Assembly (NCBI RefSeq): GCF_000516985.1
Contig: NW_006917100.1
Span: 919,490-983,489 of the forward strand
Length of the DNA: 64,000 nt
Direction: 5' to 3'
From: Pestalotiopsis fici W106-1
Taxonomy: Eukaryota; Ascomycota; Sordariomycetes; Amphisphaeriales; Sporocadaceae
Position numbers and translations under genes: made by a program. Of the stretch, positions 45,477 to 56,291 are shown in pieces. How positions within the stretch are numbered: position 1 is the stretch's first letter; each line of letters begins with the position of its first letter. The notes under the pieces were generated by a model. That model was not told the DNA's origin and made no database searches. It saw nothing but the letters and a program-made list of their open reading frames with translations.

Positions 45477-47433
45477 ATGTATGGAACGATGAGCAAGTTG
45501 CTCACAGTCGTCGCTTGCCTGGGGTTATTGCAGCCAGGTCTTGCATATCGACAAGGAGTAACTCACGACGGCTCCTGGGAACCCGAATATGTCCTCATAG
45601 CAACATCACAAAATATTACAGTCAATTGCCATTCTCGAAAATCAGTAGTCTTCAATGGCACATCACCTGGACCGGCGATACACATGGTAGAAGGAAAGAC
45701 GACATGGGTTAGAGTGTATAATCAGATTCAAAATGACAATCTCACAGTGGTAAGACAGCCCCTATGGAATGCTCATCCCCCAGAGTTGGAGGAGATGAAT
45801 AGAGCTGACGCTCGGTAGCACTGGCATGGACTTTCGCAAAGAACGGCGCCATTCTCGGATGGCACACCTCTGGTGTCGCAATGGCCCATTGCCCCGAACG
45901 AATACTTTGACTATGAAATCCACCCCGAGATTGGCGATGCTGGTACCTACTTTTACCACTCGCACGTTGGCCTCCAAGCCTTGACTGCCCACGGCCTATT
46001 GATTGTCGATGGGGCGAATGACACAGAACCATACGAATATGACGATGAAATTCCTCTCGTACTTGGTGACTTTTTCCCGACTGAGGATGAGGCACTAATC
46101 GCAGGACTAGTGGCCAATCCCTTCAAGTGGTCAGGAGAGACGCAAGCATTAATTCTCAACGATCGCTCTGGCAATGCATCATTTAGTGACGCAACTGATC
46201 CATCGTGCACCCCGTACGTGATGACGGTCGAACCGGGCAAGACATATCGACTTCGTTTTGTCGGTGCAACGGCGCTATCTTTTATCATGCTGGGAATAGA
46301 AGGTCATGCCAATCTGACTATTATCGAGGCCGACGGTCAATACACCAAGCCCGTCGCCACCGATCACATCCAGATTGGAAGTGGCCAACGCTTCAGCGCA
46401 TTGCTCAAGACAAAGACACAGGAAGAGCTGGACGCGGATGGCAAGAGCTCATACTGGATCCGCTACGAGAACCGTGATCGTCCTGCCAACGTGTCTGGCT
46501 ACGCTCTCTTGCAGTACACCCGTGGCGGTTATCCTCAACTTCCTCCTGCAATCTTGCCCAGCGAATCTCCCGTTCAACTGACGAGAAATCTCTCCGAGTA
46601 TACAAAGTGGTTGGAGTATTCTCTAGAGGCGCTCAACCCGCTAGAGACCTTTCCAACCCTTGACGAGGTGACGCGAACGGTTTATATCCAGCTGAATCAG
46701 CATGTCGTCGATGGTTTCTATAATGGAAGCGTGAATGGAAAGCTGCAATGGGAGTATGTTGAGTTATCCTGTTTTCCGGCGTATATGCAGCAATACTAAC
46801 TTTTCACCACCTAGCTCCAATAATCTGACCTGGACGGAGGAGAGTCTCGAAGTCGACCACTTTACGCCGTACTTGGTATCAGCCTATACCCAGGGGACTG
46901 TTCCGGACTATGATGCCGCAATCGCCAACGGCGGATGGGATCCTGCCACGCGAGCATTCCCTGCACGTGTCGGTGAGACCCTCGACATTGTCTGGCTCAG
47001 CAATTCGGGACCTACTGGCGGGTTCGACTCTCACCCAATGCACGCGCACGGCGCTCACTTTTTCGACCTTGGCTCGGGCAATGGAACGTACAATGCCACT
47101 GAAAACGAGAAACAGTTCTCCGGTTACACTCCAGCCCGGCGGGACACGACGCAGCTCTACCGCTATGCCACCTCGGGCCAAGCTAATCACACCATGGGAT
47201 GGCGAGCATGGAGGCTCCGTGTGACCGAGGACAATGTCGGCGCGTGGATGATGCATTGCCATATCCTTCCGCACATGGTCATGGGAATGCAGACAGTCTG
47301 GGTGTTTGGCAATGCCACCGAGATCATGAGCGAGATACCACAGCCATATATCAACGGCTACCTAGAGTACGGGGGAAGCGCTTATGGTAATGATAGTTCT
47401 GACCCATTAGTTGTGCCGTATTATGACGATTAG
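45477..47433 (+). CDS. secreted multicopper oxidase, ascorbate-oxidase type
   Basis: Three exons, 45477-45749, 45819-46753 and 46815-47433, introns of 69 and 61 nt; 608 residues. Signal peptide at residues ~1-23 (second Met at codon 5). All four copper-ligand motifs are present: HWHG (residues 92-95, at the first splice junction), YHSHVG, HPMHAHGAHFF and HCHILPHMVMGM. The Met at the end of the last motif is the axial type 1 ligand. Many Asn-x-Ser/Thr sites agree with secretion. Sequence between domains (PSCTPYVMTVEPGKTYRLR, GTVPDYDAAI) suits ascorbate-oxidase-like fungal oxidases more than classical laccases. Possible substrates are phenols, ascorbate or a pigment precursor; the sequence does not decide. 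Confidence 0.93.
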
Positions 47434-49229
47434 GTCGTACTTTGGAGTTGAATCAGTAATAGAACTTGGAATCATTTATGAAGAACATCTTGGGGGTTAT
47501 TCTGTCGATCGCGGGCTCTTTGCCAAGAAATGTTGAGAAATGTCCTGTTTGAATCGCAGTAGATTGAAAAGAAGCCAGGCACGTATTGAGGCAGATCCAA
47601 AGGTCGAGATGCTGCTGCTGACTGTAGCGGGCGGGTCGAATCCTTCAGCTCATCAGGCCTGAAGATCCGCAGATGACAGAATACGTTCAGTTGTCATATC
47701 AATGTGAGGGACTACTTGAGGGATCCCATGGCATGAAGAGGATCGAGGTCCAAAGGATTGGCAAAGAGAACCTTTCTATCAAACGTCATTGGCGTGATGC
47801 CAGTGATGTCGAGGCTCCAGCGCACCATGCATGGTCATCTTGGGAAAATCCAAGCGCAAACGACTAAATTTTAACTTGGTACGCTGGGGCACAGCACTCT
47901 TAAGTTTTGTTTCAAATATTGAAGGGTATTAGGCTATGTGGCTCATGACGACTAGGTTAGGTTAGTTGGGTGCGGAGTCGATAGCGAAACCGATAGCGAG
48001 CCATTGAACATTCAGCCCTATACTACAAGAAGCAACCAGCCCTATTGCAGTGCCAAGTATGAACATTGCACAGCCCCATGAGCTTTCGATTAGAGCTTCT
48101 GCTTTGCTACGCCAGATGCCCCAGGTGTGGCGTTTAGTACAGACAGCTTTCGAATCCCATCTCTGGAACAGACACAGGGCCAAAAGTACTTTTTATTGCT
48201 TCTATATTCAGAAGATCTGCAAGGACCCCGCAGAGGCACCCCGAAATGGAAAATGGATTCTTGGCTGTGCCGCAAAGACAACAAAGTGAGAGCTCCCTCC
48301 ATGTCGCTCGTGCAGGGGCTGTAGGGGCACAGCGCAGTGCTGACAGGCCATGCTCCACACTTTAGCCAGGGAATAGATCCTACGAAATGCAGAGTTTGCA
48401 TTGAAGTCATCTTTTGTATTTGAAAGTCTTTTTTTTTTCAGAGTAAGACGTTCATGAATGGGATTGGATTGGTATGTAGAAGTAATGTTGAATACCTACT
48501 TTGCTCATTTATTGTTTGTATGGTATTGTCGTTGCCTGGCAAGTAAGTATACTATCATGTTCATTTGGATTATATCAATCGCAGGGCTCTGTGTAATACC
48601 CAACGCGCATCATGTCCCGCCAGCAACAGGAACAGCACCCGCCAGAATGGATCGATGCAGAATCCTTCAAGTTTTCAATTGATCCTTTCAATAATTATTA
48701 GAATTTGCTAAGCAAAGAATCGTTGATGACTGGACATGTCCACTTTTTGATCTTCGGTATTCGCTGCGCTGCTAAAGAGTCCTAAAGGTTTTGGGTGGAT
48801 GGCGGATCCGCATGCTCGCTATCGTACCTGCAAAAGAAAGCTTAGCGATTTCACAGTGTGGTCTGATTGGTCAAGAACGTGGGCTTACCAGGATAGTCAA
48901 GATAGCATCGTGGCTTGGCTTGGCTGGGGGCTGGCTGCCTTGTCAAGACTCGCACTCGGAACTAGTAATGCTTGATTCAAAAAGGCCACTGCAGTGAGTG
49001 AGCACCTTCTATGGGACATGGCGACATGAAAAGGATATAAACGTTCACGTATCGCTGCCTTGGCGGTGTATTCATTCCACCACAAACAAGATTCAAAGAC
49101 TCATAAAACGACGACACAATACAACCAGTTCATTGTTTTTGATAAACTAAAAACTTTCAACACATTATTATTACGCGGCACGTCTATACAATTTACAACA
49201 TTTCAAGGAATCATCACGACAACGTCGCC
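47434..49229. other. intergenic region, no gene seen
   Basis: 1.8 kb between two plus-strand genes. A T-rich run is at 48428-48440. The last ~250 bases have the CAAC/ACAA-rich look of a 5' UTR before the start at 49230. No coding signal recognised. Confidence 0.45.
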
Positions 49230-50711
49230 ATGGTTCGCCATCACCAGTCTTCGTCAGACGACTCCAACAGCACACATGTCTGCGATACACCTGCTTTCGA
49301 AATTAGTACGTCAACCTAGGGATTCTGCTCGGCCCATTGATAATAAGACTGACTTTTGGCCTTTACAGCTACAACGACACCAATCGTTGGCAACTTCCAG
49401 TTCCATGAGTTAAACATGATCATCAGCGGCGCATGTGCCGCCTTTTCGGTCATTGTGCTTCTTTTACTCATGGCCCGACACACTCTCAACTTTAGCAAGC
49501 CACAAGAACAAGCCAAGTGAGTACCGACCAATGCCAAACTACTACACCTATCCAGCCTTTTGCTAACCCCAACAAAGCATTCTGAGGATTTGTCTCTTCA
49601 TTCCAATCTATGCCATTGGCAGCTTTATAGAGATCTGCGCACCCGCCGCTTACATCTACCTGCGTCCGTGGCTCAACACGGCCCAGGCCGTCGCCTTGGC
49701 CAACTTCTTCCTCCTAGTCTGTCGCTTCCTCTCGTCCGAGACCGACGACCGCCGCGAAGTCTTTCTCGCGCCCATGCAGGCGATGCGCGCCAAGTCGACA
49801 AAGGGGGCCGTCAAGGCCGCCAACGGGTACCAAAAGACGTGGCTGTTGATCTTTCAATACCCCGTCGTCTCGGTCCTGGTCGCCATCTTTACCGCCATCA
49901 CCGAAGGCGCCAATGTGTATTGCTTTGGCAGTCGGCATGCGTACTGGGCTTCCCTGTGGTTGGAGATTGTGGACAAGGCCAGCACCATTTTCGCGATTAT
50001 TGCAGTCCTCAAGACATACAGCCAGCTCAAGGAGGAGCTCAAGCCGCATCGCGCCTTGGGGAAATTGTTTGCGTTCAAGACCTTGATTGGACTTCAATTC
50101 TTGCAACAGGTGAGTTTGGAGACCCTCCGCAATACCCCATGCAAGCATCTTGTACTGACAATTGCCCCCAGATCATTTACATGATTCTCACGCGCATCAA
50201 TCCCTCTCCGCTTGAGCCCACCGACACTCTCAGCTACACTGACATGGAAGTCGGCATTCCCCTGTTGCTGGTCAGCTTGGAGCTCGTCATCTTCTCCGTC
50301 TTCTTCCACTTTGCCTACAGCGTGACGCCCTACCGTCTCACATCGTACCAGCCCAAGCCTCTATCCGTGGAAGAAGGCAGCGAGTTCATTGCCAAGCCCG
50401 ACGGCGGCAGCAACCACGGCGGGCCTCTGGGCATCCGCGCCTGGGCCTCGATGCTGGACCCGCGGGAGCTGATTGCCGCCATCCTCTTCACCTTCAAGAT
50501 GCAAAGCGAAGCCCGAAGGTCGGCGCTGAGATGGGATTCGTCGTCGCCGGCGGCGCCGCTGGGCTCTTATGGTGCTTCGGCTCCGCTGTCTTCGCCGCCA
50601 CTATCCCACGAGTACGCTGGCTCGGGACGTGTCACGCCGACTGGCCAGCAACCTCACGATTCGGCATACGACCAATACAGACAAAACGTGTCCTATGGGA
50701 CCCACAACTGA
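49230..50711 (+). CDS. TMEM184/OST-alpha-like (DUF300) membrane protein
   Basis: Four exons, 49230-49305, 49369-49516, 49578-50109 and 50172-50711, introns of 61-63 nt; 431 residues. The first exon (MVRHHQSSSDDSNSTHVC) is polar, then about seven hydrophobic helices: NMIISGACAAFSVIVLLLLM, LRICLFIPIYAIGSFIEI, a helix at LNTAQAVALANFFLL, VVSVLVAIFTAITEG, the VDKASTIFAIIAVL segment, and GIPLLLVSLELVIFSVFFHF. The IPIYAIGSF and TLIGLQFLQQ motifs identify the organic solute transporter alpha/TMEM184 family. The C-terminal ~100 residues are Ser/Pro/Gly-rich and cytosolic by prediction. Members act in membrane transport or trafficking; the substrate here is unknown. Confidence 0.92.
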
Positions 50712-51868
50712 AGACTCGAAAAGTCATGATTTAGCGGCGCATCAAATAATGACTAGGTAGCCGGAGTCTGGGGCTTAACGGTGTAATTTGGTATTATGAA
50801 GATGGAGGGGGCCTACTGAGCCAACGTTGGTTGCATTCAAGCGATAATAGACATTGATTTCAAATTACCTCATCACACCTTGTGTCATTTGCGTGCTCAT
50901 ATCACATCATAAGCAAATGTATCGTCTTTCCTTGGGCCCACGCAACAAGGACAAATGCCAAGCTCAGCTGCTGCTGTTTATTTCATGACTTTGGGGATCC
51001 TGGAGTTCCGCGCCACCTTTGTTGTTCCTGTTGATCTTCCTGATCAAGTATATGACAAGGGTCTCATGACTACTGGCAATGGTCAAAAATTATACATGAT
51101 TTGGCAATTCATTTCTTCCATCTTGATTCGCACAGGTTGAGATTGCCGAAATGATCATGCAAGTATAACTCTTCTCCAACATCACGTACCAGACAATTGA
51201 CTATGAGATTATGCAGATCACTGCCAAAAAGTTATAATGGTTCGCTTCTTTGGGAGATAATTCGCGAAAGGAATGACACGGTGAGCACCTGCAAGGATTC
51301 TAAGCTTATTTTCTCTGACAGGCCTCATTGTGACACGAATTTTGAAAAGCCATGCTACATTTGGAGCAATGCGTACAGTTCATCATTCCCGAACAAGATG
51401 ATGTTCTGTTCCAAGCCTGTTCATGTCCAATCATTTAGCCCTGTCGGATATGTACATTGAGGGGGTTGGTTTGAGCGAGGCTGCTTCCCGTACATGATGT
51501 TCCGGGGAAGCGCAGGGGGACGAGTTGACCGAGTCTCAGCTTTCATTACCACATATTCTTTAGTTGATGTCATGTCTTCATGTTCTTTCTGTCAGCACAT
51601 GATCCTTTTTATACAATCTTGTCAACATGCACAGTTACGCATGCCGAGACCTTTTGCTTCGAGGAAGTGTTAGCGTCGTGATTCGATCAGTGTTGCACAG
51701 GTTGAGAATATAAGAGGGCACCCATCCATTTCAAACATGAACTTTTGTTTACATATGCTACAACTCTGACTCCAACTACATCCAGAATCAATTTTCCCTC
51801 CCAGTCTTTAAGAAAAACCATTGCACGGTTCCGACATCATCATCTCGAGATCTTACCCTGAAACCACC
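50712..51868. other. intergenic region, no gene seen
   Basis: Between the TMEM184-like and CFEM genes, both plus strand. A TCCAACTACATCC-like 5' UTR stretch precedes the CFEM start. No coding signal recognised. Confidence 0.45.
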
Positions 51869-52438
51869 ATGCAGTTCAAAGCCTTCATCATCACCACGCT
51901 CGCAAGCGTAGCAGCTGCCGAAAGCCTCTCGGACGCCATTGCCGACTTTCCCAGCTGCAGTCTCAAGTGCTTTGGTGACGAGGTCAGCGACCAGGGCTGC
52001 AGCCTCACCGACTTTAACTGCATCTGCGATCACCAGGTCCAATTGGCCGTGAGCCTGGGCACCTGTGCTGGAAATGACTGCAAAGGCGTTGGAGACAGCT
52101 TTGGTACGTTTTTTTTTTATCCCTCTCCCTCTCTTTCTCTCTCTCCCCCTCTCCCTAATCCTCTTATTCCGCTCCTACTTGACGATTTCAATTATTCCCC
52201 CGCAAAAGTCTAGTGTTGCTGATATTCGTCGCGCTATCTTTTAGATGTCGGCCAGGCTCTCGGCGACTTGTGCGTGCGATGGCACGAGGACCCTCCGACC
52301 AGCGAGGTCAGCGCGGCCACGAGCACTCTCGGCGCCGCCGTCGCGAGTGCCACCGTGGTGAATAGCACTGCCGTAGATGCTAGACCAGCTGTCGGCATCA
52401 TGGGTCTTGCCGCCGCCGCCGCCGCTCTGGTGTTCTAG
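51869..52438 (+). CDS. CFEM-domain, probably GPI-anchored surface protein
   Basis: Two exons, 51869-52103 and 52245-52438, with a 141-nt intron that is strongly pyrimidine-rich at its start; 142 residues. A signal peptide (MQFKAFIITTLASVAAA) precedes a single CFEM domain with all eight cysteines at residues 30, 34, 44, 51, 53, 66, 71 and 88 (SCSLKC...CSLTDFNCIC). A Ser/Thr/Ala spacer and a hydrophobic end (VGIMGLAAAAAALVF) are the marks of a GPI signal. CFEM proteins sit at the fungal surface or are secreted and bind haem, adhere to surfaces or act on hosts. Which role applies is not decided by the sequence. Confidence 0.93.
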
Positions 52439-54185
52439 GTTGGACAAACTGAAAAGAGGAAAATTTGAAAGAGTTCAAAACTACCAAATGCATGATACTC
52501 CTGCATGCCCCGTAGCATAGTTTGTCTAGGGAGGGAAAGAAAATACCTGCTTGGGGACGCCATGGGACGGGATGGACTCGAACATATAATCTAGCACGGT
52601 GGAGTTAAAGGTTCAGGTATCGGATTTAATAGCGACGAGAATATTGAGAAATACAGTCAGATAATACAGTGTCAAGTTCTTGGAATAGTAAATTACATTA
52701 TATGAGACTGCTGACATACGCAAAGTCACAGTAAAAGCCCACGTACATTGACAATGGGAATTCTCGAGGGTATACCTAAAGCGTACAATAGGCGAGTTCA
52801 TGAAAAGGGGCCGCTTTGTGATCGTCCTATGGGAGGCCGTGGCGAGAGACAAAGCAATGCAAGAGGCTGAGGCGACTTATCAAGTGAGAAACCCGCCATC
52901 AGGACATACGAATTGACCAAGGCCTCTTACTGACCAGCAATGGCGCTACGTAAACGAGCCACGTATCCCATTGTCATCGTAGAAGGGATTTCTTAAATCA
53001 TGGATAAACTTGCAATAATCACACAGACAAGTATAGCAGCAAGATGAAGCGAGTCTCCTGAGACACCGCAACATCCCGACTTGGCATTGATGCCCTGAAT
53101 ATTATATGATGAGACACTTGTACTAGGCTAATTCCATTGTATACTGCTACGACATGTGCTTCGCCTCGGGGCCACGTCACGAGTCAGCTCTTTTGACTTT
53201 CAAGTGCATGAGTCATTAAACGTTGTGACTTTGCATGGACACGATCACGATTATCCCAGAGTTTTCTTTTTCCTACCAACACCCCCTTTGCTTGTCAGGC
53301 GCGTGCCGTAGTGTCACTGCACCAACGGGTATCTTACCGGAACATTGCAGCGCGCATATACGAGTTCCCCGTCAATCAAAATGCGGGTCTCAGATCGGAC
53401 ATCTCACCCGGGCTGAAAAGAAAGGCGATTTTTGGGTTGATGAATGAATCGACTTGTACGGAATTCTTCACATTACTGGGTGGTTTCTATACTGCTCCTC
53501 TCTATGCTGTTTGCTACAGGAATCGAAGGCCTGGATTTTCTGTATCCGTCCATATCCGAGCTCTGTGCAAGGGTGACCTCTGCCTTATCCGCTCAAGTGA
53601 TCGCAACGTTGGGTATCTACAAACCGAGCTTTGCGAATCTAAGAGCAATCATGATTGCTATCTTATATCCTCTCTCCCTCCTGCTTTTCGCCAAGCTCCC
53701 CTCAATGGCTGATGATGCAATATTATATATAACGTGATGGCGGCCGTGACGATGACGTATGTGCAAATCCTGCGCTCTTCAGCGCCAAACAAACAAAATC
53801 CTTGACCCTGAAACCAATTCGTGTACTCCTAGAAACGCCATATGTCCTGCTGGATGAAGCAGTGTATGCACGCAATTGTAAATGCCAAATCATGCACGCC
53901 GAAACTTTGAAAACAATTGACAAGACAAGCGAGAGCTGCGATATCGTCTTGGGAATCGCAGCTGATCCGTGTGTGACACGACCGGCTATGTCGTCGGTCG
54001 TGTTTCACAGGCATTGCCGGGAAACAAAGGCGTGGTGAGTGTCTCTTGTGTTCCTTGGCTCGGAAGGCCTAGTACACTCGATCCAACCACGGCTTTCGAT
54101 CATCAGAATTATTGGTTCTGTGATTATCTGGCGGTGATGGTGTCTCTGTGCGAGTCGAGACGGGTTGAACGGCTGCATCGCATTT
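52439..54185. other. intergenic region, no firm gene
   Basis: 1.7 kb between a plus-strand and a minus-strand gene. A 97-codon ATG-initiated hydrophobic open frame (53444-53737) is the only candidate and is treated as an observation only. The rest shows nothing recognisable. Confidence 0.4.
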
Positions 54186-56291
54186 CTATTGCGGCAGCAA
54201 AACGCCCCCCTCTTTCTCGTCGTAATTCTCCTTGACGTGGGTTACAACCTGCTCCGTCAGCTGCGCACACCACGGATCCACGTATGTTGTCCACAGATTG
54301 GCCACTGCATAGTTGAGTGGAAGCCAAATTGGTAGCCACAGCATCAGCTTCCAGGCGCCGGGGAACTTCAGCTGGCCAGGGACCGTCTCGCCGGCATCAT
54401 TGACAACGTCAGCAGGCAAGCGAGCACCGTACACCATCCAGCACAACAGCCAGCGGAGAAGTGGTCCATGCAGCAGGTATACAGCAAAGGATTGCTTTCC
54501 AAGCCAGAGCAGGTACTTGCTCGAGAGAATATCCTTGAGGAAGGGGCTAAAGTGGATGCCAAGGGTGATGAACTCGAGTCCAATGCCAGAGCCGAAGCGA
54601 GGAAAGTCGGGATCCTTGGGCAAGATGTTCTTGAGAATCGAGAATAGCCAAGCAGACCATGGTTGCCACTCTGGGTGGCCTTCTGGGTAAGAAGCGATGA
54701 AGCAGCCAATGAACAGGAAAAAGATGGCAAGCATCTTGGAAATGCGGGGACGATTCGCAATGAAATCGTTGGCAGAGGGCAAGTTTTGCAGGTCGCAGAG
54801 GAAAACTCCCCAGAAGAATTGCATTCCAAACGCCGCTGTGGAGGCCAGTAGGTTAGCAGGGAGAAAATAGCTAGAGGCAAGAAATGAGGTCTGCGGGCAA
54901 GAAAACTCACAATCGGATGCCACCCAGAAATAGGCATACATGGCCAAGGAAGCCATCATGCGGTATCTTGGCTGCATGTAGGCGGTACCAATGATGAAGA
55001 CATAGACCCAGAAACTGCCCTTCAACAGAGGCAGCAGCGTCCATTGATTTCCATCGTAGCTGTTTCGACCATGGGTCCAAGTGGTGATGATATTGTAGAG
55101 AAGACTGTAGAGCGCATCGCCCAGGTGGGGTACCTGATCGGGTGCAGTTGCGCCGCACCACCAGCAGTCGCTTCGCTTAGCCACGAGGAAAAGGCCAAGC
55201 TGCGCCATGACCCAGATGATGCAAGTAGCCAGAGCAGTGGGGATCACAAGACGGGGAACTCTGCGCAGGGCCGATTTGGAGATGGAGGTGAAGGCATTCT
55301 CCTGGTTTCCCTGGCGGGAGAGCTTGATGGGCTTGAGAGCGCAGACATAGCCGGTCACAAAGGCGAAGATGGAGACGCCAATGCGACCCTGAACGAGGAT
55401 TCTGAGAAAGGGAAGCTGCAGCAGTCGTGGTGCAACATCCTGAGCGGACGCGGGCGAGAAGAGATCGCCATCAAAAGCGCGGGCAATGTGCGTAGAGACG
55501 ACTAGAGAGGATGCAAGACCTCGGAGGCCCTAAAGTCATAGAAGGTTAGCTCAAAGACCACGGCGGGTTCAACAGGATATAAGCGATGACGAAGAGGTTT
55601 ATGGGTGTCGGTCGCTGTCGCTGTTGCTGCTTAGCCGTCGCGGTCGCTGGGGGGTTGATCTGATAGCCAGTGGGTCAACGGTCGTCGGCAGTTCGAGGGC
55701 CTCAAGCCAGGGGGCCCATCCAGTCCTTCAGCACACTATTGGACCTTTTGTTGTAAGCTTAAAAGTTGGCGATCTGCGCTAGAAGACCAGCCACGAGTCG
55801 CTTAGATCTAAGATGTGTGCGGTCGTTCCAAGGAACCAAACCACTAGCTAACAGGCCTGTTTTTTGTTCGGTTCTGAAAAATATGACGGATCCCCATCAC
55901 CGAAGTCATGTAGGTAGGTGTGTGGTGCGTTTGTCAATTTTCGTAGGGGGGATTTTCCATTGTCTTGCATCACCATCGGAGGTACGCGGTGGCTGAATTG
56001 GCGCGTGTTTTGATCTAGGTGATGCGCCGCAGACCTGGGGAAATGGCAAGGCGCAAATCCAATGGCTTCGACGAAAGATGAGAGCCCGGCAGTCGTCAAT
56101 CACTCCTTCAGACAGGCCTGGTGCTTGGTGTTGTATTGCCGGATCCCAAAGCATGCTTAACCGATTCCTCATTGACGGCGACCCAATCGGGATTTGTGTA
56201 ATTTGTGTTCTGTGTGCAGATGGGGAAAACGGGACCTGTGAAGTTGACTTACATCCACCCATTTTACGTTTCCCTCCTTGCCAATAGCCAT
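54186..56291 (-). CDS. acyltransferase family 3 membrane protein
   Basis: Minus strand, proposed exons 56291-56253, 55529-54911 and 54835-54186; 435 residues. The first exon encodes MAIGKEGNVKWVD and ends at a perfect GTAAGT; joined across a 723-nt intron it makes KWVD-GLRGLASSLVVSTH, which is the family's N-terminal helix with its conserved Arg and His. About ten membrane helices follow, ending with QSFAVYLLHGPLLRWLL, the typical late motif. The 75-nt interval 54910-54836 has GTGAGT, a CTAAC branch site and CCACAG, and is stop-free and divisible by three, so it can be read through or spliced. Members move acyl groups onto sugars, lipids or secondary metabolites; the substrate is unknown. The long first intron is the least certain part. 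Confidence 0.8.

Noticed and set aside
52551..52610. GTTCGAGTCC-like T-loop sequence on the minus strand, possible tRNA
   Set aside because: The flanking five-base arms do not pair and no acceptor or anticodon stem can be drawn.
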